Shown piece after piece: positions 8,301 to 17,475 of a stretch of 64,000 nt of DNA (positions are counted from its first letter, which is position 1; each line of letters opens with the position of its first letter). The notes beneath the pieces are model-generated. The model made no database searches. It had not been told where the DNA came from and saw only the letters and a list, made by a program, of their open reading frames with translations. Made by a program: the position numbers and the translations under genes. The DNA is from Massilia varians (GTDB lineage Bacteria; Pseudomonadota; Gammaproteobacteria; Burkholderiales; Burkholderiaceae_D), in assembly GCF_027923905.1 (NCBI RefSeq), contig NZ_AP026966.1, forward strand, positions 3,473,001 to 3,537,000, in the 5' to 3' direction.

Positions 8301-10997
8301 ATGAGCATCCGCAACCTGCATCACCTGTTCGCGCCCGCCTCCGTCGCCGTGCTCGGCGCTTCCGACCGCAGCGGCAGCGTCGGTGCCACCGTGTGGAACA
8401 ATCTCGTCACCGGCGGTTTCCAGGGGCCGCTATGGCCGGTCAACCGGCGCCACGCCCAGGTAGGCGGGCAGCAGGCATGGCGCAGCGTCGCCGACCTGCC
8501 CGCCGTACCGGAGCTGGCCGTGATCTGCACGCCCGCCGCTACCGTACCGGGGCTGATCCGCGAACTCGGCGCCGCCGGTTGCCGCGCCGCCATCGTCATC
8601 AGTGCCGGCTTGGACGCCCCCGAGACCGCGGGCGATCCGGGGCGAAGCTTGCGCCAGGCCATGCTCGACGCCGCCCGGCCCTGGCTGCTGCGCATCCTTG
8701 GACCCAACTGCGTCGGCCTGCTTGTGCCGGGCATCGGCCTGAACGCCAGCTTCGCGCCCGCCACGGCGCTCCCCGGGCGTTTGGCTTTCGTGGCCCAGTC
8801 GGGCGCCCTGGTCACGGCGGTGCTGGACTGGGCGGCGGCGCGCCGCATCGGCTTTTCGTACTTTGTTTCGCTGGGCGACGGCAGCGACATCGATTTCGGC
8901 GACCTGCTCGACTGGCTGGCGGGCGACGCCGGCACCGATGCCATCCTCCTGTACGCCGAGAGCGTGCGCCAGGCCCGCAAGTTCATGAGCGCGGCGCGCG
9001 GCGCCGCACGCGGCAAGCCCACCCTGATCGTCAAGTCCGGCCGCGGCGCCGAAGCCGCGCGCGCCGCCTTCAGTCATACCGGCGCGCTGGCGGGATCCGA
9101 CCTGGTCTACGACGCCGCCATCCGCCGCGCCGGCATGCTGCGGGTCAACACGACGGCCGAACTGTTCGACGCGGTCGCGACCCTGGCCCATATCCGGCCG
9201 CCGCGTGGCGACCGGCTGGCCATCCTCACCAACGGCGGCGGGCCAGGCGTGATGGCGACCGACGCCCTGCTCGACGGCGGCGGCGTACCGGCCCGGCTCG
9301 CGCCAGGCACCGTGGCGCGCCTGGACGAAGCCCTGCCCCCGCTGTGGTCGCACGGCAACCCGGTGGACATCGTCGGCGATGCCCCTGCCGAACGCTACCG
9401 CCACGCGCTGGCCGCGCTGCTCGATGCGCCCGAGCTCGACGCGGTGCTGCTGATTCACGCGCCGACCGCCATCGTATCGAGCAGCGAGATCGCCGCCGCC
9501 GTGCTGCCGCTCATCAACGGCAGCAGCCGTCCTGTGCTGTGCTGCTGGCTGGGCGGTCCGAGCGTGGCCGGTGCGCGCCGGCTGTGCATCGAGGCGGGCG
9601 TGCCGGTGTTCGACACTCCGGAAGAAGCGGTCAAGGGCTTCCAGCAACTGGTCGACTACCGGCGCAACGGCGACATCCTGGTGCAGGCGCCGCGACCGGG
9701 AGAACTGGCAGTGCCGGACCGCAATGCTGCGCGGTCCCAGGTCGAGCGCCTGCTGGCCGGCGGCGCCAGGATGATCGGCGAAAGCGACGCAAAACGCCTG
9801 CTGGCTGCGTATGGCGTTCCCGTGGTGCCCACCGAGAGCGTCGCGGACCGCGGCGCGGCGCTGGCGGCGGCGCGCCGCATCGGCTTTCCCGTGGCGCTCA
9901 AGATCCAGTCGCCGGACCTGGCGCACAAGACCGAGGTCGGCGGCGTCGTCCTTGACCTGGTCGACGAAGACGCCTTGGCCGCGGCGCTCGATGCGATGGT
10001 CGTGCGTGTCGCCAGCCTGCGCCCGCAGGCGCGGCTGGCCGGCTTCACGGTGCAGGCCATGGCGCGCCGGCCACAGGCGCTGGAACTGATCATCGGCATC
10101 ACCACGGACCCGGTATTCGGACCGGTGGTGCTGTTCGGCCATGGCGGCATCGCGGTGGAGGTCACCGCCGACCAGGCGGTCGGGCTGCCGCCGCTGAACC
10201 GGGTGCTGGCCGCGGACCTCGTCAAGCGCACCCGGGTGGCGCGGCTGCTGGCCGGCTACCGCGGCCTGCCCCCGGCCGACCTGGACGCGCTGTGCGACGT
10301 CCTGGTGCGCGTCGGCCAAATGGCGGCCGACCTGCCTGAACTCGTCGAGCTCGACATCAATCCGCTGCTGGCCGACGCCGGCGGCGTGGTGGCGCTCGAT
10401 GCCCGCATGCGGCTGGAGCCGGCGTCTGCGGGCCGCGACGGCCACGCGCGGCTGGCCATCCTGCCCTACCCGGAACACCTCGAACGGCAGCTCGCCAGCA
10501 GCATCGGGCCGCTGACGATCCGCCCGATCCGGCCCGAGGACGCGGCTGCGCACGTGGAGTTCTTCAAGGCCCTGAGCCCCGAGGACGTGCACATGCGCAT
10601 GTTCGGCATGATGCGCGAACTCTCGCCGCAACAGCTGGCGCGCTTCACGCAGATCGACTATGCACGCGAAATGGCCTTGATCGCGACCCGCGCCGGACCG
10701 GCCGGATCCGAGACGCTGGGCGTGGCGCGCGCCGTGTTCGATCCCGACGACCTGCGCGGCGAGTTCGCCGTGACGGTGCGATCGGACCTGCAAGGACGCG
10801 GCCTGGGGCGGATTCTGCTGTCCAGCCTGCTCGACTACTGCCGCGCGCGCGGCGTGCCGCTCCTCGAAGGCCTCGCGCTTCCGGAAAATACACGGATGCA
10901 CAGGCTTGCCGCGAGCCTCGGCTTCGAGCTGGTTGGCGGCGACGGCGGCATGGTGCGCATGCGGCGCTACCTCGACAAGAGCGGTGCGGCCCCGTGA
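8301..10997 (+). CDS. ADP-forming acyl-CoA synthetase fused to GNAT acetyltransferase (Pat/PatZ-like)
   Basis: This 898-residue protein has an N-terminal CoA-binding Rossmann domain (about 1-130, beginning LFAPASVAVLGASDRSGSVG), succinyl-CoA-synthetase-like domains (about 145-450, including SHTGALAGSD with the likely phospho-histidine loop), an ATP-grasp domain (about 480-700, GFPVALKIQSPDLAHKTEVGG) and a C-terminal GNAT domain (about 720-890, with LQGRGLGRILL as the acetyl-CoA loop). Family members either make ATP from acyl-CoA or act as protein lysine acetyltransferases that tune acetyl-CoA synthetase. The start is set by AGGAGA at 8291, just before the ATG. The FNR-type box upstream fits a fermentative, ATP-yielding or acetyl-control role under low oxygen. 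Which activity dominates cannot be read here. Confidence 0.9.
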   Translation: MSIRNLHHLFAPASVAVLGASDRSGSVGATVWNNLVTGGFQGPLWPVNRRHAQVGGQQAWRSVADLPAVPELAVICTPAATVPGLIRELGAAGCRAAIVISAGLDAPETAGDPGRSLRQAMLDAARPWLLRILGPNCVGLLVPGIGLNASFAPATALPGRLAFVAQSGALVTAVLDWAAARRIGFSYFVSLGDGSDIDFGDLLDWLAGDAGTDAILLYAESVRQARKFMSAARGAARGKPTLIVKSGRGAEAARAAFSHTGALAGSDLVYDAAIRRAGMLRVNTTAELFDAVATLAHIRPPRGDRLAILTNGGGPGVMATDALLDGGGVPARLAPGTVARLDEALPPLWSHGNPVDIVGDAPAERYRHALAALLDAPELDAVLLIHAPTAIVSSSEIAAAVLPLINGSSRPVLCCWLGGPSVAGARRLCIEAGVPVFDTPEEAVKGFQQLVDYRRNGDILVQAPRPGELAVPDRNAARSQVERLLAGGARMIGESDAKRLLAAYGVPVVPTESVADRGAALAAARRIGFPVALKIQSPDLAHKTEVGGVVLDLVDEDALAAALDAMVVRVASLRPQARLAGFTVQAMARRPQALELIIGITTDPVFGPVVLFGHGGIAVEVTADQAVGLPPLNRVLAADLVKRTRVARLLAGYRGLPPADLDALCDVLVRVGQMAADLPELVELDINPLLADAGGVVALDARMRLEPASAGRDGHARLAILPYPEHLERQLASSIGPLTIRPIRPEDAAAHVEFFKALSPEDVHMRMFGMMRELSPQQLARFTQIDYAREMALIATRAGPAGSETLGVARAVFDPDDLRGEFAVTVRSDLQGRGLGRILLSSLLDYCRARGVPLLEGLALPENTRMHRLAASLGFELVGGDGGMVRMRRYLDKSGAAP

Positions 10998-11020
10998 ACA
11001 AGCGCATCCATCCTCCAGGG

Positions 11021-13579
11021 TCACCCGGCCGGCAGTGGTGAGCCTGGCACGCGCGCCGACAGCCACTTGCGCAGTTCGAGACCGGCCAGCGCCAATGCGG
11101 CAATGCCGCCCGAGGCGGCCAATGCGGCCGGCGGCGGAGGGGCCAGCACCAGGATCCCGGCCAGTACCGGTACGTACACGACCAGCGCCAGCAGAACAAG
11201 CGCAGTCGCGGCGATGGCCCAGAACACCGGATTGGCGGTGCGCAGCGTGCTGCTGAGCCCCTGGCGCTGCCGGTTGGAGAACATCAGCGCAAGGTTGCAC
11301 AGCACCAGACCGGCAAATCCCACGGCGCGCGCCTCGGTTTCCGGCAGCCAGGACAGCGCCCAACCGTACAGCGAGGCCAGCAATGCCAGCACCCAGCCTC
11401 CCTGCAGCAGCGCACTGATGACGGCCTTCAGGCCAAACAGCGCTTCGTCGCGCCCGCGCGGCGGCCGCCGCATCAGGTCCGGCTCGGCTGGCTCGTTCTC
11501 GAACGCCACTGAACAGGCAGGCGTGATGACGAGTTCCAGGAAAACGATGTGCAAGGGATACAACATCACCGTCCAACCCAGCAAGGCGGGCAGCAAGGCC
11601 ATGCCGGCGATCGGCACGTGCGCCGCCATCACGTAGCACATCGACTTGCGCATGTTGCCGAAGATCCGCCGCCCGGACGCGATCGCCTCGACCAGGGAGG
11701 CGAAGCGGTCGTCAAGCAGCGTCAGTTCGGCGGCCTCGCGCGCGACATCGGTGCCACGCAATCCCATGGCCACCCCGACATTGGCCGCCCGCAGGGCCGG
11801 GGCGTCGTTGACGCCGTCGCCGGTCATGGTCACCACCGCACCGCCGCGCTGGAGCGCCTGCACGATGCGCAGCTTCTGCTGCGGCGCAATGCGCGCGCAT
11901 ACGTCGGTATGGTCGAGACGGCGCGCCAGCGCCGTGTCGTCGAGTGCCGCGATCTGGCCTCCGGTGAGCGCGCCGCCATCCTTCCCCAGCGCGATCCCGG
12001 CCTGGCGCGCGATGGCGCGCCCGGTGTCGGGATGGTCCCCGGTAATCATGACGATGCGCAGGCCGGCCGCGCGGCAGGCCGCCACGGCCGCGGGAATGTC
12101 GGGGCGCAGCGGATCGGCGAGCGCGGCCAGGCCGAGCAGCTCGAAGCCGAACGCGCCAGGCTCCGCCGGCCATGGTCCGGGCGCGGCAAGGGCACGCGCC
12201 ACCGCCAGGACCCGCAGGCCATCGGCCGCCATGCCCGCGGCAGCCGCCAGCGCCGCGTCACGGCCGGGTGCGTCCGGACGGCACATCGCCACGATCGTCT
12301 CGGGCGCGCCTTTCGCCGCGACCAGGACCGTCCCGTTGCCGCAATCCCAGACGTGCACCAGCGCGGGCCGGTGAGGGGTCAAGCCGTATTCGTGCACCAG
12401 CGTCCAGCCGGATGGCGCCGACCCGCCGCCCGGCAGCGCTTTCGCCGCGAGCCGCCAGAGCGCCGCCTCCATCGGATCGTTGCCGAGGGCGCGGCTGGCG
12501 CGCAGGGCGCAGGCCAGCAGTTCCGCGTGCGCCGGAGCCATCGGCGCATCCAGGGCGGCGTCGTAACAGGCGCCGGCGCGCCACAGCCGCGCCACCGCCA
12601 TACGGTTCTCGGTCAGGGTGCCGGTCTTGTCCACGCACAGCACCGAGGTCGAGCCGAGAATCTCGATCGCCGCCAGGCGACGGGTCAGGACCTGCCTGCG
12701 CGCCAGGCGCCAGGCGCCGATGGCCGGAAACACGGTGAGGATGACGGGAAACTCGCCTGGCAGCATCGACATCGCAAGCGCGATGCCCGCCAACAGCGCC
12801 TGCAGCAGCGCGCTGCCGCGCGCGAGGAGCAAGGCCACCAGCAGGATGCTGACGATTCCCCCCAGGACCGCGAAACGGCGCGCCAGCGTCGCCGTCTCTT
12901 GCTGCAGCCGCCCGGGTGGCGGGGCGATGTCTCCGAGCGCCGCGCCGATGCGGCCCATCTCGGTGCGCGCCCCGGTGGCGCTGATCCGCGCCAGGCCATG
13001 TCCCTGCACCACCAGGGTACCCGAATACACCCACGGCAGGTCGGCGCCGCCGGGGGCGACCGGGGGGGTGCCGGGGGGCGCAGCCATCTTGCCAACAGGA
13101 ACCGATTCACCGGTGAGCAGCGATTCGTCGACGCGCAGGCCCGCCGCCGTCAGGAGCAGGCCGTCGGCAGGCACGCGGTCGCCCTCTCCCAGTTCGACCA
13201 GGTCACCCTCGACCAGATTGCGCGCCGCAATCCGCTGGACGCGTCCGTCACGCCATACCAGCGCACTGGGTGCGCCGAGTTCACGCAACGCCTGCAGCGC
13301 CCGCTCGGTGCGTCCCTGCTGCAGCAGCGTCATGCACACCATCAGCAGCACGATGCCGAGCAGGAAGCCGCCCTCGAGCGGCTCGCCGAGCAGCAGATAG
13401 AGGACGGCGGCACCCACCAGCAGCACGTACATCGGCTCGCGCGCGGCATCCAGCGCGATCCGGCGCCAACGTCGTCCGCCCGGGTCGGGCAAGGCATTGG
13501 GCCCGTCGCGCACCAGGCGCCGCGCAGCTTCCTCGCTGTCGAGCCCCTTCGGCGCGGCAAGGCCAGCGTCAAGCTTCAT
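11021..13579 (-). CDS. Cation-transporting P-type ATPase
   Basis: This 852-residue P-type ATPase has an N-terminal cation-ATPase region, TGES in the actuator domain near residue 160, the phosphorylation motif DKTGT with Asp at residue 317, MITGDHPDT, the hinge TGDGVNDAPA and a C-terminal group of membrane helices with a P2-like layout. The fourth-helix motif is LPGEFPVIL rather than the VPEGLP of typical Ca2+ pumps, so the ion is uncertain (Ca2+, Mn2+ or another cation). GGAGAG precedes the ATG at 13579, and the first 11 bases overlap the end of the diguanylate cyclase gene, implying coupling. It converges with the acyl-CoA synthetase gene 23 bases away. It is probably in the operon headed by the FNR box at 15687. 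Confidence 0.9.
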   Translation of the reverse strand: MKLDAGLAAPKGLDSEEAARRLVRDGPNALPDPGGRRWRRIALDAAREPMYVLLVGAAVLYLLLGEPLEGGFLLGIVLLMVCMTLLQQGRTERALQALRELGAPSALVWRDGRVQRIAARNLVEGDLVELGEGDRVPADGLLLTAAGLRVDESLLTGESVPVGKMAAPPGTPPVAPGGADLPWVYSGTLVVQGHGLARISATGARTEMGRIGAALGDIAPPPGRLQQETATLARRFAVLGGIVSILLVALLLARGSALLQALLAGIALAMSMLPGEFPVILTVFPAIGAWRLARRQVLTRRLAAIEILGSTSVLCVDKTGTLTENRMAVARLWRAGACYDAALDAPMAPAHAELLACALRASRALGNDPMEAALWRLAAKALPGGGSAPSGWTLVHEYGLTPHRPALVHVWDCGNGTVLVAAKGAPETIVAMCRPDAPGRDAALAAAAGMAADGLRVLAVARALAAPGPWPAEPGAFGFELLGLAALADPLRPDIPAAVAACRAAGLRIVMITGDHPDTGRAIARQAGIALGKDGGALTGGQIAALDDTALARRLDHTDVCARIAPQQKLRIVQALQRGGAVVTMTGDGVNDAPALRAANVGVAMGLRGTDVAREAAELTLLDDRFASLVEAIASGRRIFGNMRKSMCYVMAAHVPIAGMALLPALLGWTVMLYPLHIVFLELVITPACSVAFENEPAEPDLMRRPPRGRDEALFGLKAVISALLQGGWVLALLASLYGWALSWLPETEARAVGFAGLVLCNLALMFSNRQRQGLSSTLRTANPVFWAIAATALVLLALVVYVPVLAGILVLAPPPPAALAASGGIAALALAGLELRKWLSARVPGSPLPAG

Positions 13580-14798
13580 GGCGCTCTCCCGACGAATGGG
13601 GCGGGGCCTGCTCGACGCGATTGCGTCCTCCCGACTTGGCCCGGTAGAGCGCGGCATCGGCGGCGGTGAGCAGCGCATCGATGCCCGCATGCCTGGGCTC
13701 GAGCGCGGCAACGCCGATACTGATCGTACATTGCACAGGCCCCGACGGCGCCTCCAGCCGGATTGCCCCCACCGCCGCACGCATCCGCTCTGCGCAGGCG
13801 AGCGCCTCGGTCTCGCTGGTCTCCGGCATGACACAGACAAATTCCTCTCCACCGTAGCGTCCGAGATAGTCACTGGCGCGCAGTTGGGCGGCGCAGGCCC
13901 TGCTGACGGCGCACAGGAGCATGTCTCCGACCGGGTGGCCCCAGGTATCGTTGAGGCGCTTGAAGTGGTCGATGTCGAGCATGGCGACCGCCAGCGGATG
14001 CGCATAACGCCGGGCCAGTGCCACGTCGTGGGCTGCCAGCTCGAGCAGGTAGCCACGCGACAGGATGCCGCACAAACTGTCGTGGCGGACCGACCAGGTC
14101 AGCGACCGCTCGGCCAGGAAATCCTTGCGCCTCAGGCGCCCCTGGAACATGGCGAGCACCAGCACCAGTGCAAGCATGACGGCATACACCAGTACGCAGC
14201 TGGCGAATATCCGCGGCGGCAACATCACTGCGCCCAGCACCAGGAACAGCAGCGAAGGCGGCAGCACCAGAGCGAGCAGGCGATGCAGGCGCGGTTCGAC
14301 CAGCGCGAGCGGAAACATGGCGCCGGTGATCGCGGGCAGCGCCAGCACCAGGCCGTCGGGCAGCAGCGCCGAACTGAGGATCATGGCCCCGGTATGGGTG
14401 CCGTACACCAGCGCGCAGCGCCAGGCAACCGGGATCCGGCCGCCCCAGCGAACATACCCGGCGCTGCCGAGAAGCACCAGCGACAGTCGGACGAGTACGG
14501 TGGTGCCCGCCTGATGGGGCGCGATCCAGTAATCCCAAGCGCCGAACAGGATGACGCCGGCCCCGAATACGATGCCGAGCGCCGCCAGCGTATCGGAAAG
14601 CGTGCGGTCGAGCGCCAGACCGAACTCACGCTCATCCGGAGCGTCGAGCAAGCCGCCTGCACGGGCGATCCGGGCGCGCAGGCGGCGCCAGCCCGTCGGG
14701 ACCGGGACCGCCAATGCGGCGCTCTTGTCGCCCGCCCCACGGGAACGCCCGCGATCGGTGAACGTGGACGCTGCTGGCCGCTGCTTTCCGGGCTGCAC
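13569..14798 (-). CDS. Membrane diguanylate cyclase (GGDEF)
   Basis: This 409-residue protein has about six membrane helices (roughly 78-235) and a C-terminal GGDEF domain. The catalytic loop is GGEEF at residues 316-320, preceded five residues earlier by RASD, a complete RxxD inhibitory site, and the Mg2+/substrate segment MLDIDHFKRLND is intact. It should make cyclic di-GMP and be subject to product inhibition. The GTG start at 14798 lies 9 bases after the shortened universal stress protein gene, with no strong ribosome site. The 3' end overlaps the ATPase start by 11 bases. Its place in a stress operon suggests coupling of low oxygen or redox state to a lifestyle switch. Confidence 0.88.
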   Translation of the reverse strand: MQPGKQRPAASTFTDRGRSRGAGDKSAALAVPVPTGWRRLRARIARAGGLLDAPDEREFGLALDRTLSDTLAALGIVFGAGVILFGAWDYWIAPHQAGTTVLVRLSLVLLGSAGYVRWGGRIPVAWRCALVYGTHTGAMILSSALLPDGLVLALPAITGAMFPLALVEPRLHRLLALVLPPSLLFLVLGAVMLPPRIFASCVLVYAVMLALVLVLAMFQGRLRRKDFLAERSLTWSVRHDSLCGILSRGYLLELAAHDVALARRYAHPLAVAMLDIDHFKRLNDTWGHPVGDMLLCAVSRACAAQLRASDYLGRYGGEEFVCVMPETSETEALACAERMRAAVGAIRLEAPSGPVQCTISIGVAALEPRHAGIDALLTAADAALYRAKSGGRNRVEQAPPHSSGERHEA

Positions 14799-14807
14799 CT
14801 GGCGCCC

Positions 14808-15101
14808 CTAGCCGGGATCCGGGGCGGGCCAGGGCCCGGCCGGCGCCTGCGCATACGCCGGGGCCCGGGTGTCGCCCACCACCGGGCGCAGCACCATCAC
14901 CGGTACCGGCGCATAGGCGAGTAGCGCCTGCGTCACGCTCCCGGCCAGCAGGCGCCCGATCCAGCGCCGCCCATGCGAGCCCATCGCGATCAGGTCGCAC
15001 CCGCGCTGGCGCGCCGCGGCTCGCGCAAGATCGATTGCGGCGTCGACGGCCGCTTGGGCCACCGGCGAGCCGTCGGTCGGCACCAGGATGCGTTTGTACA
15101 T
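14808..15101 (-). CDS. Universal stress protein with an internal in-frame deletion
   Basis: At 97 residues this is about 50 shorter than a single UspA domain. The N-terminus MYKRILVPTDGSPVAQAAVDAAIDLARA is normal for the first strand and helix, and the C-terminus (CDLIAMGSHGRRW, then LLAGSVTQALL) is the normal ATP-binding end. The middle strands and helices between LARA and AARQRG are missing. The complete paralogue at 22438 shows the same two ends separated by the usual middle. The frame is kept, and the tail continues with a Pro/Ala-rich extension. It lies between the full-length universal stress protein gene (21 bases away) and the diguanylate cyclase gene. It is unlikely to fold as a normal UspA unit. 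Confidence 0.8.
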   Translation of the reverse strand: MYKRILVPTDGSPVAQAAVDAAIDLARAAARQRGCDLIAMGSHGRRWIGRLLAGSVTQALLAYAPVPVMVLRPVVGDTRAPAYAQAPAGPWPAPDPG

Positions 15102-15122
15102 GAAGGCCAGCCCTCCCCGTGC

Positions 15123-15560
15123 CTAGCGGTGCACCAGCACCGGAATCAGGCTGTGCACCAGCACTTTCTGCGTCTCGCTTCCCAGCAGCAGGCCCTTGAT
15201 ACCCTTGTGCCCATGCGAGGCCATCACGATCAGGTCGCACAGCCGTTCGCGCGCGGTGGCGATAATGGCCTCGTACGGCTCGTCGGAGACCACCTGCACG
15301 CAGCTGCAGGGCACGCCGGCGTCGCGCGCGACTGCCGCCACTTCGTCCAGAAGGCGCTCCCCGTGCGCCCTGGTGGATGCGACATACTGGTCGCGGGTTT
15401 GCTCCATCATCTCGGCATTGGCCGTGAAGGTATGGAATTCGGGCGTGGCCGTCATGCCGACCACCTCGGCGCCCAGACTTTTGGCGAAGTCGACGCCGGC
15501 CCGGATGGCACGCCGTGATGCCTCCGACCCGTCGGTCGTGAGCAGGATACGCTTGTACAT
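15123..15560 (-). CDS. Universal stress protein (UspA family)
   Basis: This 145-residue single UspA domain runs from MYKRILLTTDGSE (first strand and ATP loop start) to VMASHGHKGIKGLLLGSETQKVL, which carries the G-2x-G-9x-G(S/T)-type ATP-binding pattern. The ATG at 15560 is preceded by GGAGG five bases upstream, which favours it over earlier in-frame codons. It is the first gene after the perfect FNR-type box at 15687-15700, about 130 bases away. Downstream are the shortened universal stress protein, diguanylate cyclase and P-type ATPase genes, all closely spaced on the same strand. Expected role: ATP-binding stress protein in energy-limited or low-oxygen cells. Confidence 0.93.
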   Translation of the reverse strand: MYKRILLTTDGSEASRRAIRAGVDFAKSLGAEVVGMTATPEFHTFTANAEMMEQTRDQYVASTRAHGERLLDEVAAVARDAGVPCSCVQVVSDEPYEAIIATARERLCDLIVMASHGHKGIKGLLLGSETQKVLVHSLIPVLVHR

Positions 15561-15686
15561 GGCAACCTCCATGGAAATGCCGGCGCCGCCGGCAGGATGA
15601 TTCGAGCACGCGGTATTAGGCACCAGTTAGGCGGTTGCCATTTGAGAGAAACAGTGCCAGTTTGTCCCCCCAGGCTCGCAGTTTCT

Positions 15687-15700
15687 TTGATGTAGATCAA
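15687..15700. promoter_or_regulatory. FNR/Anr-type binding site
   Basis: TTGATGTAGATCAA is a perfect TTGAT-N4-ATCAA match. It lies between the end of the alcohol dehydrogenase gene (15715) and the universal stress protein start at 15560, both on the minus strand, so it can only serve the stress-protein operon (usp, shortened usp, diguanylate cyclase, ATPase). Its centre is about 134 bases from the ATG, leaving a leader of about 90 bases if it acts as a class II site. Confidence 0.8.
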
Positions 15701-15714
15701 GAACAGAATAGCGG

Positions 15715-16722
15715 CTATCGACTTCCTTCCGGGACCAGTACCGCGGCGCCGTCGATCCTGCCGGCACGCAGCGCATCCAGCGCTTCGTTGGCCGCGCCCA
15801 GCGGGTAGGTCCTGACGGTGGTACGCAGCGCGCCGTGCGCGATCTGTCCGAAGAAGGCGTCGCCGTCGGCGCGCGTCAGGTTCGCCACCGAGCGCACGCA
15901 GCGCTCGCCCCACAGCAGGGCGTAGGGAAAGGACGGGATGTCGCTCATGTGGATGCCGGCGCACACCACGATGCCGCCCTTGCGGGTCGCCGCCAGCGCC
16001 TGCGGCACCAGTTCCCCGGCTGGCGCAAACAGGATGGCGGCGTCGAGCGGCGCCGGCGGCGCCGCGTCGGCGGCTCCGGCCCAGGCGGCCCCGAGCGCGC
16101 GGGCGAAGGCCTGCGAGCGCGTATCGCCGGGACGGGTGAAAGCGCAGACTTCGCGGCCCTGCTGCAGTGCCAGCTGCGCGACCAAGTGGGCGGATGCGCC
16201 GAAGCCATACAGCCCGAGCCGGCGCCCGCCCTCCGTCATCGCATAGGCGCGGTAGCCGATCAGTCCGGCGCACAGCAGCGGGGCCGCGTGCGCGTCGTCG
16301 TAGGCATCCGGGAGCGCATGGCAGTAACGTTCATCGGCCAGCGTGTAGTCCGCGAACCCGCCATGCCGGTCATAGCCCGTGAACGTGGCGCGCTCGCACA
16401 GGTTCTCGCGTCCGGCGCTGCAGAACGCGCAGGCGCCGCAGCTGCCCGCGAGCCAGGGAACGCCGACCCGCTGGCCCGGACGAAAGCGCTGCGCCAGCGC
16501 GCCGGCGCCGGTCACACGCCCGACGATCTCATGGCCGGGGATGAGCGGCATCAGGTGCGGGGGCAGTTCGCCGTCGACGATGTGCAGGTCGGTCCGGCAG
16601 ACGGCGCAGGCGCTTACCTTGATGAGGATGTCCCTTCCCTGCGCCCGGGGAAGCGCAAGCCTAGCCTTGCGCAGCGGGCGGCCGGGCGCATCGAGCAGCA
16701 TCGCTTCCATGGTGAGGCGCAT
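15715..16722 (-). CDS. Zinc-dependent alcohol dehydrogenase
   Basis: This 335-residue medium-chain dehydrogenase has the catalytic zinc ligand motif CAVCRTDLH, PGHEIVG, the structural-zinc loop CGACAFCSAGRENLC and a Rossmann segment GLYGFGASAH. It resembles the AdhA/AdhP-like group of bacterial alcohol dehydrogenases that interconvert alcohols and aldehydes with NAD(P)H. The start is taken at 16722, where TGATG couples it to the stop of the upstream glycosidase gene; a second ATG lies four codons in. It is the third gene of hsp20-like, glycosidase, alcohol dehydrogenase on the minus strand, and the IS481 insertion upstream may reduce its transcription. Confidence 0.87.
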   Translation of the reverse strand: MRLTMEAMLLDAPGRPLRKARLALPRAQGRDILIKVSACAVCRTDLHIVDGELPPHLMPLIPGHEIVGRVTGAGALAQRFRPGQRVGVPWLAGSCGACAFCSAGRENLCERATFTGYDRHGGFADYTLADERYCHALPDAYDDAHAAPLLCAGLIGYRAYAMTEGGRRLGLYGFGASAHLVAQLALQQGREVCAFTRPGDTRSQAFARALGAAWAGAADAAPPAPLDAAILFAPAGELVPQALAATRKGGIVVCAGIHMSDIPSFPYALLWGERCVRSVANLTRADGDAFFGQIAHGALRTTVRTYPLGAANEALDALRAGRIDGAAVLVPEGSR

Positions 16723-17475
16723 CACACGACGCCAGCCGGTGGCAAGCGCGCTGCCGGTCTCTCGAGCCAGTCGGGCGAGCATGCGGGATGATCGGTGTCG
16801 GCCAGCGCACCGCTCCAGGCCTGGATGATGCGGCGGTATTCGACGCCGGCACGGCGGATCCGGCGCGCCATGTCGTACAGGCCGTTGGCCACGACGTGGT
16901 GACGCTGCACGCGCAGGTCGATGTCCCAGTCGACCTGGTCGGTGAGGCTGTACCAGGTGAATCCGATGACCGGATGGTCCTCCTGGCGCAGGCGCAGGAC
17001 GTTCGCCCACTGGCGCTCCAGCCAGAATGCCGCGTTGAGCCCCTGGATCTGGTTGGTTTCTGTGAGCATGATCGGAAGCCGGTAGCGCTCGTAGTACTGC
17101 CGGGTCAGCCCGTAGTAGCCCAGCACGTTGGATCCGCGGGCGCTGCCGTCGGCGAACACCACGGACTCGCTCGACTCGTAGTAATCGGTACCCATGATGC
17201 ATTGCGGCCAGATCTTGCGCTGCAAGAAATAGTCGAGCCGGGAAGCTATCATGCCGTTTTCAGACAGGTAGGCGATCATCTGCTCCGATGGCCTGCGGGC
17301 GTAGTTCAGGTCGAGGCTCAGGAAACGGAGATCGTTCAGGTAGTCGGCCTGGGAAGCCGCGGCCGGATCGAAGGGGTGGTAATAACGGGTCGACTCGCTC
17401 TGCACGAACCACGGCTTGCACACCTGGCAGATCGCCTCGCTGGCACGCACGTTTGCCTCGACCACATGGCCTAGC
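16722..17475 (-). pseudogene. C-terminal part of GH1-like glycosidase, split by IS481-family element
   Basis: This is the 3' half of a glycoside hydrolase (about 250 residues). It continues exactly from the 5' fragment at 18508-19049: removing the IS and one copy of its CCTAGC duplication joins TALG to HVVEANVRAS in frame and gives a 429-residue product. The fragment contains MLTETNQ, a plausible nucleophile motif of family 1-type clan GH-A enzymes, and GFTWYSLTDQVDWD near the end. On its own it lacks the start and the acid/base region. The 3' end overlaps the alcohol dehydrogenase start. Substrate is unknown; beta-glycosidase-like activity of the intact ancestor is inferred. Confidence 0.8.
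17470..17475. repeat. Target-site duplication, left copy (CCTAGC)
   Basis: CCTAGC flanks the left end of the IS481-family element and is repeated at its right end. It fits the NCTAGN target preference I recall for IS481 itself. Confidence 0.9.

Noticed and set aside
8430..11639. 1069-codon minus-strand frame opposite the acyl-CoA synthetase gene
   Set aside because: Composition is that of an antisense shadow, and the plus strand has four clear domains.
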